From the NCBI GenBank assembly GCA_001584585.1, contig LSYV01000013.1, positions 782,835-804,392 of the forward strand: a stretch of DNA of 21,558 nucleotides. The letters are read 5' to 3'. The stretch comes from Gonium pectorale (Eukaryota; Chlorophyta; Chlorophyceae; Chlamydomonadales; Volvocaceae). A model generated the notes under the pieces. It was given only the letters and a program-made list of their open reading frames with translations. It searched no databases and was not told the origin of the DNA. Below, in pieces: positions 10,701 through 19,900 of the stretch. The position numbers were made by a program, and so were the translations under genes. The first letter of the stretch is position 1. Every line of letters starts with the position of its first letter.

Positions 10701-13097
10701 GACTTCATCACCGAGTCCCGTGCGGCTCCCTTCCCTCACCTGTTCTGGATGCCCTGGATGTAGCCGTCCCAGCTTGCCGTGTACGCCGCCCCGCCGGCGC
10801 CCGTGTCCCGCAGCAGCACGGCAGCCAGCCCCGCCACCTGATCCCAAGAGAAGTCGTAGCTGCCGCTGCCCTTGATCTGGTCCCAGTACGACAACGCCGT
10901 ACTGCATGCCGTACTGGTGCCGGTGGCGATGCCGGCGTCCACGTCGGCCCTGAGCGAGGGCGACGGCGCAAGGGCGGGGGGCGGGCAGCACGCCCCGGTG
11001 GCCCCGTCAGCAGTTGCGGGGAGGGGGAGGGGAGGGAGAGCAGCGGACGAGTGTCGCGTCGAGCATGAATCGTGCTCATTGCACAAAGCGCGCCACGTCA
11101 GCACCACCCACAACAGCAAGCGACAACCGGAAACGGGTCCAGTTGGGATCTTGGGATCCGCAGACCCATGGCCCGAAGCTCCTAGCTGCCCAAACCAGTA
11201 GCCAATGTGTGGCGGCATGCTGGGGGCCCGCCTGTCGTGACCTGTGTCATCCGCCCCTCGTACCACCCCCAGGCCTCTGCCGTAGAGGCATGACCTGCAA
11301 GACCACGAACCGTGCCCCCGGCACCCCGTAATGAAACTCCCGCCATCCTATGCCTGCATCTGACCTTGGAATAGCCTGCATCGCATCAACCGCCCGCCCG
11401 CCATCCTCCCACCCCCACCCCCGTGTCCACACCTGCACAGCCACGCCGCCGCCCAGGTCATGTCATCGAGGTAGGAGGAGCTGGGGTAGGCGTTGCTGCC
11501 CCACGGAGGGGACCAGCTGCGAGCCGACGGAAATGCGGGGACGCGGGGATGCGGCAAGTTGGTCTGGCGACATGCCTCGGCTATGTTCGGCACCCGTGCG
11601 ACCCGCTTCTTCCCTGCAGGTCCCCGCTTACTCCTACCTGCCCCTCCCACACCTCTTCATGCCCGGTACCACTCACGATCCCGGCACCGTCTTTGCGAAC
11701 TCGAACAGCTGCCTTGCGCGGCTGAGCAGCAGGGCCGCCTTGGTGGCGTTGGCGAAGGACCCCGGCCGCTTGAGCAGCATCGCGGCGCCGACCATGGTGG
11801 CCACGCCCTGTGCCGCGATGTCGGCCCCCCGCCCGCCCGCGGTGATGGAGTACACGGGCCGCCAGCCGGTGCTGCCCTGGGCCCCCCCCTCGGGCTGCTG
11901 CTCGGGGCGGCCCCACCACTTGGAGTGGTCCGTGTCCACGTCGCCAACCTGGAGTAGGTGTCAAGATAGATGCCAGGATGAAGATGCGCCGGATGGCAGA
12001 TTTGGCAGATTTGGCAGCCGTCGCTTCAACACCGTAGAGGTGTGGAGGCTGTGGTGGAGTAACATTACATGTAGGATACGGTATGCGGCCTCGTATGAAG
12101 CGCGCGGTGCCGTGCCTGGTGCGCTATCACAATCAGTGCGTGCTACTAAAGTACCGAAGTCCAACACCGCTAGCACAAACGCGGAGGGTGTGATGCAACT
12201 ATGTAGTGGAGGCGTTGTACGAAGGTTGCAATCTCTTGAGAAGCCAACGACTCGTTGGTGTGCCCTTGCTCTCCCACAGTGGTTATTACCTGGGCTACGA
12301 AGGCGTTGCCCGACGGCGTGTCGCTGTTCTTGTAGTGGCACTTGAGCATATATGACGCGATCCAGTCCATGTTGCGTACGGCAGTGTCCCACACGCCCGC
12401 CGTACGGTAGGCCGACTCCCAGGTGAGGATGCCGTACGCCAGAGTGCTCGCTGCCTGGCCCAGCGGCAGGTGCAGCTTGAGGTGATCTGCATGTGGGGGC
12501 AGGGCGGGACAGCGCACAGGTTCGGCTGACACCGAAGTTGACGGAGTGTGACACCACAGCTTAGAATGCTTGCATTTGAATCAGTCCTTCGACAGCCATA
12601 AGAAACAATCATGAGGCATCATGCATCAGTGTGTGGAATCGTGCTCTGGGAACAGCTTTGCTGGAGCAGCCTGGGGGAGAAATGTGGCACGGCATGGCAC
12701 AACACTGCACGACAGACAGTACGGAATGTATCCTGCTGTTTACCTCTGCTCACCTCCTGCATCGTACCAGCCCCCCGATAGGCCGACCGAGATGCCGCTG
12801 GGGCCGAACCCGTCCTGCATGTGGCTGCGATTCCGCCACCCTCCAGCAGTCTGGGACGCCCGAGACCAGCTGGGCACATCTCCAGACATCTGCGCCTCGT
12901 AGAATCTGCAAGCGCGGTTATCGACGACTCTATAGGTAGGGCCACAACGGCAACGGCGCACGGAAACAAGCCACAAGCGCTCTGCGGACACCGCCTCACA
13001 TGTAGCTCATTGATAGCGCCCGTGAGTAGTTCAGCTGGAGTTGCCCCCGCGCCATGCCGAGCAGGGCGCATGACAGGAGCAGGTAAGCCGCCCACAT
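3808..13097 (-). CDS. Secreted tandem-domain GH9 endoglucanase (GH9-linker-GH9-linker-Cys-rich)
   Basis: Minus-strand exons: 13097-13000, 12905-12754, 12486-12290, 11948-11677, 11516-11433, 10949-10740, 10429-10356, 10148-9986, 9700-9460, 9139-8877, 8593-8442, 8040-7844, 7570-7299, 7069-6986, 6851-6642, 6315-6242, 6031-5869, 5617-5377, 5238-4578, 4345-4203, 3960-3808. They total 4104 nt and give a 1367-aa product with every junction in phase. GH9 enzymes cut beta-1,4-glucans by inversion; Asp pairs in a DAGD motif and a C-terminal Glu are catalytic. Both domains keep these: D81/D84 and E483, then D633/D636 and E1035. The order is signal peptide (1-18), GH9-1 (about 20-510), Ser/Pro linker (525-569), GH9-2 (about 570-1063), linker (1078-1200), cysteine-rich end (1202-1367). 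The start is the first ATG after an in-frame TAA upstream. All introns are GT-AG except one GC-AG. The protein probably acts on cellulose-like glucan or extracellular matrix outside the cell; the substrate is inferred from family only. Confidence 0.9.
4786..5157 (-). repeat. Ser/Pro-rich linker 2, homopurine-biased minisatellite
   Basis: This encodes about 123 residues of PSPPPSPSPP, PSPKPSPPP and PRPPSP type, separating GH9-2 from the cysteine-rich end. Such Ser-Pro tracts in algal wall and matrix proteins are usually hydroxylated and glycosylated and form stiff spacers. The plus strand is a run of GGCGGAGGAGAGGG-like units, almost all G and A with scattered C and T. This tract is the longer counterpart of the linker at 8924-9058. 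Confidence 0.85.
5197..8923 (-). other. GH9 catalytic domain 2 (residues about 570-1063)
   Basis: It repeats every landmark of domain 1: LNYSHVLSLSY; FYEAQMSGDVP; DLSGGWYDAGDHLKLHLPLG with D633 and D636; DTDHSKWWGRPE; SYLDDMAWAAAWL; VWDQVAGLAAVLL; ANTALVLLAA; YMLGDNPRSQSFVVGF; SPHHR; VGALVGGPGQDDSY; and DYVKNEVAVDYNAG with E1035. Exon lengths 152, 197, 272, 84, 210, 74, 163 and 241 equal those of domain 1. The protein sequences are nearly identical in the middle exons (one change in 90 residues between exons 4 and 13) and differ more at the ends. Confidence 0.9.
8688..8715. repeat. Compound (GT)n(GA)n microsatellite in a GH9 intron
   Basis: A gtgtgtgtgtgtgtg run is followed directly by gagagagagagag, inside the intron 8594-8876 that follows the fusion exon. 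It is a simple length-variable tract with no coding role. Confidence 0.9.
8877..9139 (-). other. Fusion exon joining the two GH9 domains
   Basis: One uninterrupted reading frame runs from GLTALDQALRATGC (end of GH9-1) through a three-cysteine motif (C511, C517, C521) and a Ser/Pro linker (9058-8924) into GGLQLNYSHVLSLSY. The last piece aligns with QLQLNYSRALSMSY of exon 1, after the signal peptide. The frame has no stop, no new start is needed, and splice sites on both sides are phase-correct (GTAG|GGC at the 5' side, ACAG|GTGCGG at the 3' side). This is the direct evidence that the two domains are one polypeptide. Confidence 0.9.
9098..13043 (-). other. GH9 catalytic domain 1 (residues about 20-510)
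   Basis: Landmarks in order: LNYSRALSMSY; FYEAQMSGDVP; GGWYDAGDHLKLHLPLG with D81 and D84; TWESAYRTAGVWDTAVRNMDW; DTDHSKWWGRPE; SYLDDMTWAAAWL; SWDQVAGLAAVLL; ANTALVLLAA; YMLGDNPRSQSFVVGF; SPHHR; LGALVGGPGQDDSY; and DYMKNEVAVDFNAG with E483. The last stretch fits the PROSITE-type GH9 signature, aromatic-x-D-x4-aromatic-x3-E-x-[STA]-x3-N-[STA]. No catalytic residue is missing and no frame break is seen, so the domain should be active. Confidence 0.9.
13000..13097 (-). other. Exon 1: signal peptide and start of GH9 domain 1
   Basis: It encodes MWAAYLLLSCALLGMARG, a short N-region, a hydrophobic core and an Ala/Gly end, so secretion is likely with cleavage near ARG-Q. QLQLNYSRALSMSY follows, the usual first helix of GH9 domains, which runs on into FYEAQ in exon 2. 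The exon ends in phase 2 (AT|GTGAGG), and the next exon starts with A, giving Ile. An in-frame TAA lies upstream and no earlier in-frame ATG follows it. Confidence 0.85.
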
Positions 13098-13113
13098 GGT
13101 CACGCAAAAGTAC

Positions 13114-13122
13114 AGATATATA
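13114..13122 (-). promoter_or_regulatory. TATA-like sequence before the GH9 start
   Basis: On the minus strand tttttatatatctg lies only about 17-25 bp upstream of the ATG at 13097. If used with normal spacing (25-30 bp), transcription would begin at or just after this ATG. Either the leader is extremely short, a different start is used, or the match is chance in an A/T-rich patch. Confidence 0.25.
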
Positions 13123-13125
13123 AAA

Positions 13126-13158
13126 AGCAGTTAAAAGCTAAATAGCAGTTAAAAGCCA
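13126..13158. repeat. 18-bp A/T-rich tandem repeat upstream of the GH9 gene
   Basis: The string agcagttaaaagc(t/c)a occurs at 13126-13140 and again at 13144-13158, a period of 18 bp, in an unusually A/T-rich patch between the GH9 start and the stop of the small frame ending at 13168. It could be a tandem regulatory element or a chance duplication. Confidence 0.6.
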
Positions 13159-13167
13159 GGCTAGGAT

Positions 13168-13505
13168 ACTTAGGTAATGACGGCCCCCTGCACCATTTCG
13201 TTGGAACCCTTGAGGTTACAGTTGCCAGCGTCGCAATAAGCCTGTATACAGAAATGACTGTGCAGCGCGCGGCGCTTCATGGCGCTTTCCAGGATCCAGG
13301 AACCGTAACAGCTATCATAAGCAAGGTTCCACGAGTATGTGTTAACTGTCCCGTAATCGGTTATGATAACAAGGAATATGATTTTCCACCCAGCATGGCT
13401 TGCATAGAGTGCCATCGGACGCCCCGCCCCTCCCCTGACCTCCCCGACTCGACGTTGGGTTTCTCCTGTGCTGGTTGACTTGGACACTCCTGTTACCATA
13501 CGCAC
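13168..13505 (-). other. Coding-like fragment of unknown identity
   Basis: A minus frame reads NTYSWNLAYDSCYGSWILES, then AYCDAGNCNLKGSNEMVQG, and ends in TAA at 13168, 70 bp before the GH9 ATG. A good acceptor (ttctgtatacag at about 13242-13253) could begin a last exon at AYCDAGN, or the frame can be read straight through. Codons are less GC-rich than those of the neighbours. It may be the last exon or exons of a decayed upstream gene. No family was recognised and no start was found. Confidence 0.3.
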
Positions 13506-13781
13506 TTACAAAATACGTTTGGGCGAGTGAGCAGCCGGTCCGATGACAAAGTCCGACGCGACTCACGTTACGTAACGTTGATGGAGTCCAGACGAAGTGC
13601 CAGTTCCTGATGCAGTTCACGCTTCTTCAACATCACAGCTGGCACTGCGCGCTTGAGTGCCGAGGCATTGGGCATTTGGGCTCAACGTAACGGAACTGGT
13701 ACGGTCAAGTGGCCGGTCCGCCCCGCGCCCCGCCCTGTCCGCCACACCTGGGCACGGCCAGGGTAGTGGGTTTTCATGCTG

Positions 13782-14466
13782 TCAATTGACACCTGTTGCC
13801 ATCCGGTACGAAGACGTGAGTCCAAAACCCTCGTCGTCTTGCGGCAACCTGCTGATATCTCTCGAACGTACGGCAAGGGCACGCACTGGGATGAAGGGAT
13901 TGTAGCTAGTGAGCTTGCAAAGGCCTCCCCCACCAGCGGATAGTGCCACTACGGTAGCGGTTTGACATGCTGTTCTGTCCTGAACCATATGGCAACATTG
14001 ACTCATCGCTGCATCCGTCTGCATGCCGTCTCTGTGGCCTCTGGCCGTGGATGCATTATCAGAGGTCAACCAAGACGTGCCATTACTCCCACCCATGCAC
14101 TGGTAGCAGGTAGATGTGCTCTGTCTGCCCTTACTCAACCGGTGTGCTCGGGCATCGGCACGCTGGGTAGCTTCAACACCAGTTGTTGGGCGGGCTTTGC
14201 TTGGCTCGCACCAGAAACGACCTCTGTCGCCTGCAGTGAAAGGCAGGTGTGTGAATCGCCGCTGGGGCAAGGCTGCTCCTGGCCGCCGAGCTGCCATCAT
14301 AACACAGCGCTCTGCGTGCTTGCGGGACTTGGCCCGGTTAGCGACGGACCGCAAGTCATCCAGTCGTTCCAATGTGCGGTCGCTGACGAGCAAATCCGAG
14401 CCTTGCTCACGGGGCTCCGCCAGGCAGTGGACGGCGCACGTCAGGCCATGCCCTCAAAGCGTAACC
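13782..14466 (-). other. Coding-like stretch, possible relic
   Basis: A minus frame reads VHCLAEPREQGSDLLVSDRT then LERLDDLRSVANRAKSRKHAERC and remains open to 13782 beyond a Thr/Ser/Gly-rich part. The first 60 residues look like a charged helical protein, and the rest look like noise. A TGA lies just upstream near 14450, so a start or acceptor would have to lie within the stretch. An overlapping plus frame (13962-14516) is also open. I assign no function. Confidence 0.2.
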
Positions 14467-14991
14467 GTACGTTCTGCGTTGTGAGCATCAGCTCCGACTC
14501 CCGGTCCCCCTCCTGACAGAAATGGGGGATGCCCTGTATCGATGGGCACGATTATGGTGGATTGAGGTGGACGGGTCCCACTGGGACATCATGCTACACC
14601 AGATCGTTAGGCCAGGTTCCGCAGTGTCGGGGACATTGTAACAAATTGATTTTACCGCCACGCCAAGCGACGCCAAGACACGAAGCCGTGACACGGCAAA
14701 TCACGGGCTTCGTACCTCGGTGCGGAGCTGATGGTCTCAACGCAGAAAGAGAGTCGTGCCGGCGGCAGCGGATGTGCGGGGAGCGCCCCTGGTTAGTTGC
14801 GAGCCAGCGAGGGCGACTGCTGCGAGGCCCATCACTGACAGGCTTTCTGGTGCCGTAGTGCCCGCTGGGGACAAGCCTGACAGGTCCCTGCCGCCGGTAT
14901 ACAGTACAAGGCGCCGCCAGCGCCTTCTCCACCCCGCAGCAGCCACGGCAGCCCACACTACCCCCGCGACGTCCCGCCAACACGCTCTTGC
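14467..14991. other. 3' flank of the GCP gene, no further gene seen
   Basis: This follows the TAG stop of the GCP-like gene and is likely to contain its 3' untranslated region. Open frames are short and conflict between strands. No clear TGTAA signal was noticed on the minus strand. Confidence 0.4.
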
Positions 14992-15561
14992 CTACCGGCG
15001 GACTAGCCCGGACCCGGCGCCCCCGCTCCCCTGCCCCAAGGCCCACTCCCTCCCCGGCTGAGGGCGGCCCGCGCTTCCTCCTCCTCCGCTGCCGTCGGTG
15101 CCTGACCCCAGCGACCCGGTGCCGATCGGCCCGGGAGCGGACAGCCACTGGCCGCTCGCGCTCAGTATCCCGCCCGCGGTAGCACCCATCGTCCCTGCCG
15201 CGGCTCCTGCTGCGGGGCCTCCGATGCCGCCCAGGCGGGCCTCCGCGCTGGACCTGGTGCCAAGCGTGGCCGTGTGGCGCACGGCACCGCCGCCGCCAGC
15301 CGCCGCCGACAGTCCGCCAGAAGCCCGCGCGGCCGCCTGCTGCTGCTGGTGCTGCGCGGCCGCCCACTGCTGCGCCGCCAGTGTCGCCGGCCCGGCGGCT
15401 GGCACCTGGCGCGAAGGATTCTGTGGGTGCTGCTGTTGCCGCGGCGGCGGCGCGTGTGCTGGTAGGGCCCCCGCCGCCGCCAGGTGCTGCTGCTGTGGCA
15501 GCAGCTTCTGCGGCTGCTCCAGCTGTTGCGCAACTATTTCCTGGCTGAGATAGCTGTTGCT
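14992..15561 (-). other. Gln/Ala/Gly-rich C-terminal tail of the GCP protein
   Basis: After DLLLRLNYNDQY, where GCP proteins normally end or nearly end, the same exon stays open for about 190 residues. It is first Gln-rich (PQQQHL, RQQQHPQ, AAQQWAAAQHQQQQ), then Ala/Gly/Ser-rich, ending in GSGLVRR and TAG. A possible donor (CCAG|GTGCCA near 15405) could shorten the tail in an alternative transcript. The tail is probably disordered. Confidence 0.7.
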
Positions 15562-16943
15562 GTACTGGTCGTTATAATTGAGGCGGAGCAGCAGGTCGCC
15601 GAGGTCACTGGCAGGGCTCTGGAAGGGAGGAAGGGGCGGTTGGCGGAAGGGCTATTGTACACGTGACGAGGGAGAATGTGGCAGCAGGACTGGGCTGTCG
15701 TTGTCACGAGGGTCTCCGTCGGATTAGGCCGTGAAGAGGGGCCCAAGCAGCGGCTTTGATGATGTAAGGACCTCATTGTACCGTTGGCACCTAGGTGCGT
15801 CGTAACTCTTGCCAAGTCTTCCACGTTCTACCACACCCCGACCCCGCCGGGCACGACGGTACTCACGGTGAGCGCCCGCGCAGAGATGAACCTGACGAGG
15901 TACCTCGCCCAGTACTTGAAGTCCTCCGCCGCCTTGGTCGCCTCGTCGTGTAACCGATCCATCAGGGGGTTTAACTGCGGGCCAGCGACCTGCGGAGAGT
16001 GCGCGGCAGCAAGGTGGGGCCTTGGCTGGGGACGCGTCGGACAACGGTTCGCGAGCAAAGCACCGAGGACTGCGCAAGGGAAGGGCGCCTTGGCCGCTTC
16101 CTGCTTAAGCCGCCCCGTCAGAGTTGTACCGACAATCCCTGCGTCCTCCGCGTTCGGCCTCCACCCCCTCACGACGCCGTTCCCTCGTCTCCATCCCCCG
16201 CCTCACCGGCGCCGCTGCCCCGCCAGCCAACCCGGGGACCGCGCCGCCCGGCGGGCTGCTGCTGAGGCCGCTGACGGCCGCTGCGAAGCGCAGCCCCATG
16301 TCCAGCACCTTGCGCAATGCGCGGCCGGTGCGCAGGTTCTGCTGGTCCTCGTGGTAGCTGTGGGGCGAGGGTGTGAGGGCGAGGGGGCAGGGGTCGGGGA
16401 GGTGGCGGAGAGAGCAGGCGCTGGAAACAGACGACACAGAGGGCGGTGTGTCAGGCCTCGAGGGGCAATTGTCCTCGCGGTAGATGCAGGGCGCGTGCGT
16501 GTGTAGGGTGTGACACAAGTTTGGTGAGAGCGGGCTGGGAGCCAGCAGCATGGGGTGGGGGTGTGGGGCGGGGGTGGAAAGAGTACGTTATGGGCACGAA
16601 ACATGGAACGCAGGGTGCAACGGGCCTCCTGAGTGGCAGGGGCGGCGATTGGCATGCTGGAGATGGAACGGATGAAGGCGGAAGAGGGAACTCAGGCTGC
16701 TGGTCTTCGCCGCCGTCATCGGTCGGCCCTCCCCGCCTCCCCCCAGGCTCCAGGTCATGTCCGGTCCGCCCAGCCCCCGCCCCCGACCGGCCGGGGGGCA
16801 CGGTCCCCTACTCCATACGGCCGCCGTGGCCGACCTCACCGGAAGCAGCGGCGCAGCAGCGTGGCTGTGTAGGCGGTGTGGGCCGCGCACACGTCGTCCA
16901 GGCTTCGGGCCGCGGCCAGGTCCTGCAGAGGCCAGGAGGAGCG

Positions 16944-16979
<36 letters not shown>

Positions 16980-19900
16980 CGGTAGTGGTGGTTGCGGGGT
17001 GTGTCGGGTAGGGGCATGGACTATGTAGTTGGCGTGATACGAGCTACAGGATGCAGCGGGAGTACGGCACACTGCGCCGCCCGGACCAGTGCGGGAGGCC
17101 TCTACCCAACACCTGACTGTAACTTCTTGAGTGCAGCCAGCCAGCGGGCCAGCCAGCCAGCTTCCCGGCAAGTACCTGGCCGGATCCCGGCGTGGGGCTT
17201 AAGACTCTCTGGCCCACGAGTTACAGACCCCAGCTGCCCAACGCACCCCGGCGGGAAAGTCCTTTGTAACCTTCCCCTTTGCAACATGTGCGCGGCGCTC
17301 CGTCAGCCCTCAGCCTGCCCGCACCTGCTCGAACTGGCCCCACGCCGCGTCCACCAGCTGCGTCGCCACCCACTGCTCCAGCACCGCAATGAAGTGAATC
17401 ATGGACGCCAGGGACACCTGCGGGATAGAAAGGGGAGGGGGGAGGATTGAAGGGGGAAGGGAATGAATAATGACGAGCTGGGCGCCAGCGGCGTTTGTCC
17501 CGTCCGGCGGCCAGGCCGGTCCTTGCCTCGTTCTGCGTGCCCCCAAAGGTGTCGGCGATCCGAAAGAGGGGTGTGGAGGGGGGCGGGGTAGGACGAGACG
17601 TTGGCGAGGGGAGGGGGCCCGGCTGATGTAAGAGGTCTGTGTGGCGAGCCAGACGGGCGGGACGTGTGCATCTAGGTGTGGGAGGCGGGGGGGGGGGCGC
17701 GGTGTGCGGACGGCGAGGTCGATGTCTCTAGATAGAACTCCCTGAACCATGTGGGAGGTGAGGGGAGGACTCAGTGTATGTGTGAAGCGGGCGTCCAGAG
17801 CTCCAGGCTGATCCTGAGGGGCAGCTTCATCAGTGAAGCGCAACCACAAGCCGCACCTGGAACGACGGAGAGATGGCGCCGCCAGCACCGCCGACGCCGC
17901 CGCTGCTGCCGCCGCCACCCCCGCTATCACCGCCGCCCGGAGCAGCGGCGGTGCGGGCGCCGAAAGCGCCTAGCACGCCGCCAGCGCCAGCGCCAGCGGC
18001 AGCAGCGGCGCCGCCTGTACCGGAGTAACTAGCCCGGTGCTTCTGTGGCGTCAACGAACGGCCCTGTGCCTCCGCGCCGCCGCCACCGCCGCCACCGCCG
18101 CTGGCGTCCGTGGCCAGGGTCGCGCTGTGGCTGCGTTGCAGCGGTTGGTGGCGGCGCAGCGGCCGCCAGGTGTTGGCGTGCTGCCGCAGCTGCTGCTGGC
18201 GCCAGGCGAGGCACGAGGCCTTGTGGGCTGCGTCCAGCGCACTGCGCACCCACCGGAGCTGCAGCATGAAAACGAGCACCTGCGGGCGGGCATGTGTGCG
18301 TGTGTGTATGAGTGATTGGGGAGGCGTTGGGGCCGCGGAGGGGGCAGGTGGGTGGCTGAGGGGAGGACAGAGACTCGGAGAGACTCCTCAAGCGCGGAGG
18401 GAGCAGACGGGGAGCTGCGAGGTTTCATCCTTTCCTTGCTTAGATCGCGTCCGGCTGATGCCCTGTGTCAGTACCTGGGCATCGGCCACGGTCCTGCACT
18501 TTATAAAACGCGTCACCTCTCCATCGGCTGTACAGTTCCCTGGCCCCGCTGCGAGAGCTGCGCCGAGCCGACCCGCGGGTCGCCAACCGCCCCTCCACTG
18601 CCCGCCTTCCACGCCGCCCTTTCCTGCCGCCGCCCCCCTCCCACCTGGCTGTACGCCCGCAGTGACTTGGAGTCCGCCACCAGCGCCACCACCCAGGACG
18701 GCGCCACGCCCAGCTGCAGCCGGTCCAGCTCCGAGATGCTCCGCTCCAGGGACTGCAGCACCTCGAGCGACCGGTCGGCCTGGGGGTGTGGGACGGCTTC
18801 CCTCTGTCAGTCTTGGTCGGAAGTGGTGGCAGGGGGCTAGCCGTTGGCGAGCCACGACGGGGAGCTGGGTGTTGGGGTTGGGCTAAGGGAGAAGTGGTGC
18901 AAGCTGCCAGGCGGGGATGCCCGCGTACGAGGAGCCAGGTATGACGTAGGGGGAAGACCATGTTGGAGGGAGGGTTCATTACAAGGTCTGAGTTCAAAGG
19001 GGCTTAGGAGTGGGAACCGAGTCAGAGCGCGCTTACCTTGTCCCTCCCGGACGCCCTACTCCGCTCAGCGGTCGCGCCGCTGGGCCGGCCGCCGCCGCCG
19101 CCAGCCGCCGCCCCGGGCGCCGTTGCGCCGGGCGCGGCCGCCGAGGCGGAGGTGAGGGTGGTCGGGGCCTCGTGCGCCGCTGCCTGCTTGCCCTCCGCCG
19201 GCGGCTGCGCCAGGGTCAGCACCAGGCTGCCGGGCGGGGGCAGCAGCTCCTCCGGACCCGCCGCGGCGAGCGCCTCCTGCGCGAGGAGGGCGGGGGGGGG
19301 AGGGGCAGGGGCACACGCGGTAAGGGCAGAGGCCGGACGGGAAGGGCTGCAAGGGACGGCGGCAGAGCCGCGAGGACGCGGCGCAGCGACGCAGGGGCGC
19401 CAGGCCCTCGTCGCACAGTCCTAAGAATGGGTGCACCGAGTGGACGCGCGCCGCCCGCGCGCCATAACCCGGGACCGTGGCGCAGCGGGATGAGGACGTA
19501 CAGTCCTGCCTGCGTTATCCGTCTGGACGTTAGCCGCCCGCGTGCCATCAAACCTCCCCCTTCTAAATGACTTTCTTCGCCCCCTCTCACGTGCAGCATG
19601 GCCTCCAGCTGGCTCTCCTCCAAGGGGGTCTCCCCCAGACGCATGCCGCCCAGCAGACCACACACCAGCTGCTCCGACCACACGCGGACGGCCGGCGAGG
19701 ACAGCAGGAAGAGGGACGGCAGCGCGGCGAGGCGGGCCTGGCAGGAGGGGGGCGGGCGCGGGTGGGTGTGGGCGCGGGGCGGGGGCACGTTGGCGGCACG
19801 CAGGGTCGGATGGGGCCCGATGCCGAGTTCAGCAGCCCGGTCACCAGGCACCAGCCACAGCATGGGGGGGCTCCGTCGGCGAGTAACGGCCGTCTCAGGC

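Noticed and set aside
11350..12345. 331-codon plus-strand open frame
   Set aside because: It overlaps three GH9 exons on the other strand that have clear homology, paired copies and splice sites.
3808..13097. Two separate tandem GH9 genes, split near 8900
   Set aside because: The exon 8877-9139 is open from the end of domain 1 into domain 2 with no stop. Domain 2 has no signal peptide or in-frame start of its own, and domain 1 has no cysteine-rich end or stop.
3808..13097. One GH9 copy being a pseudogene
   Set aside because: Both copies have all exons, intact frames, conserved catalytic residues and usable splice sites. The only irregularity is a GC donor, which is a tolerated type.
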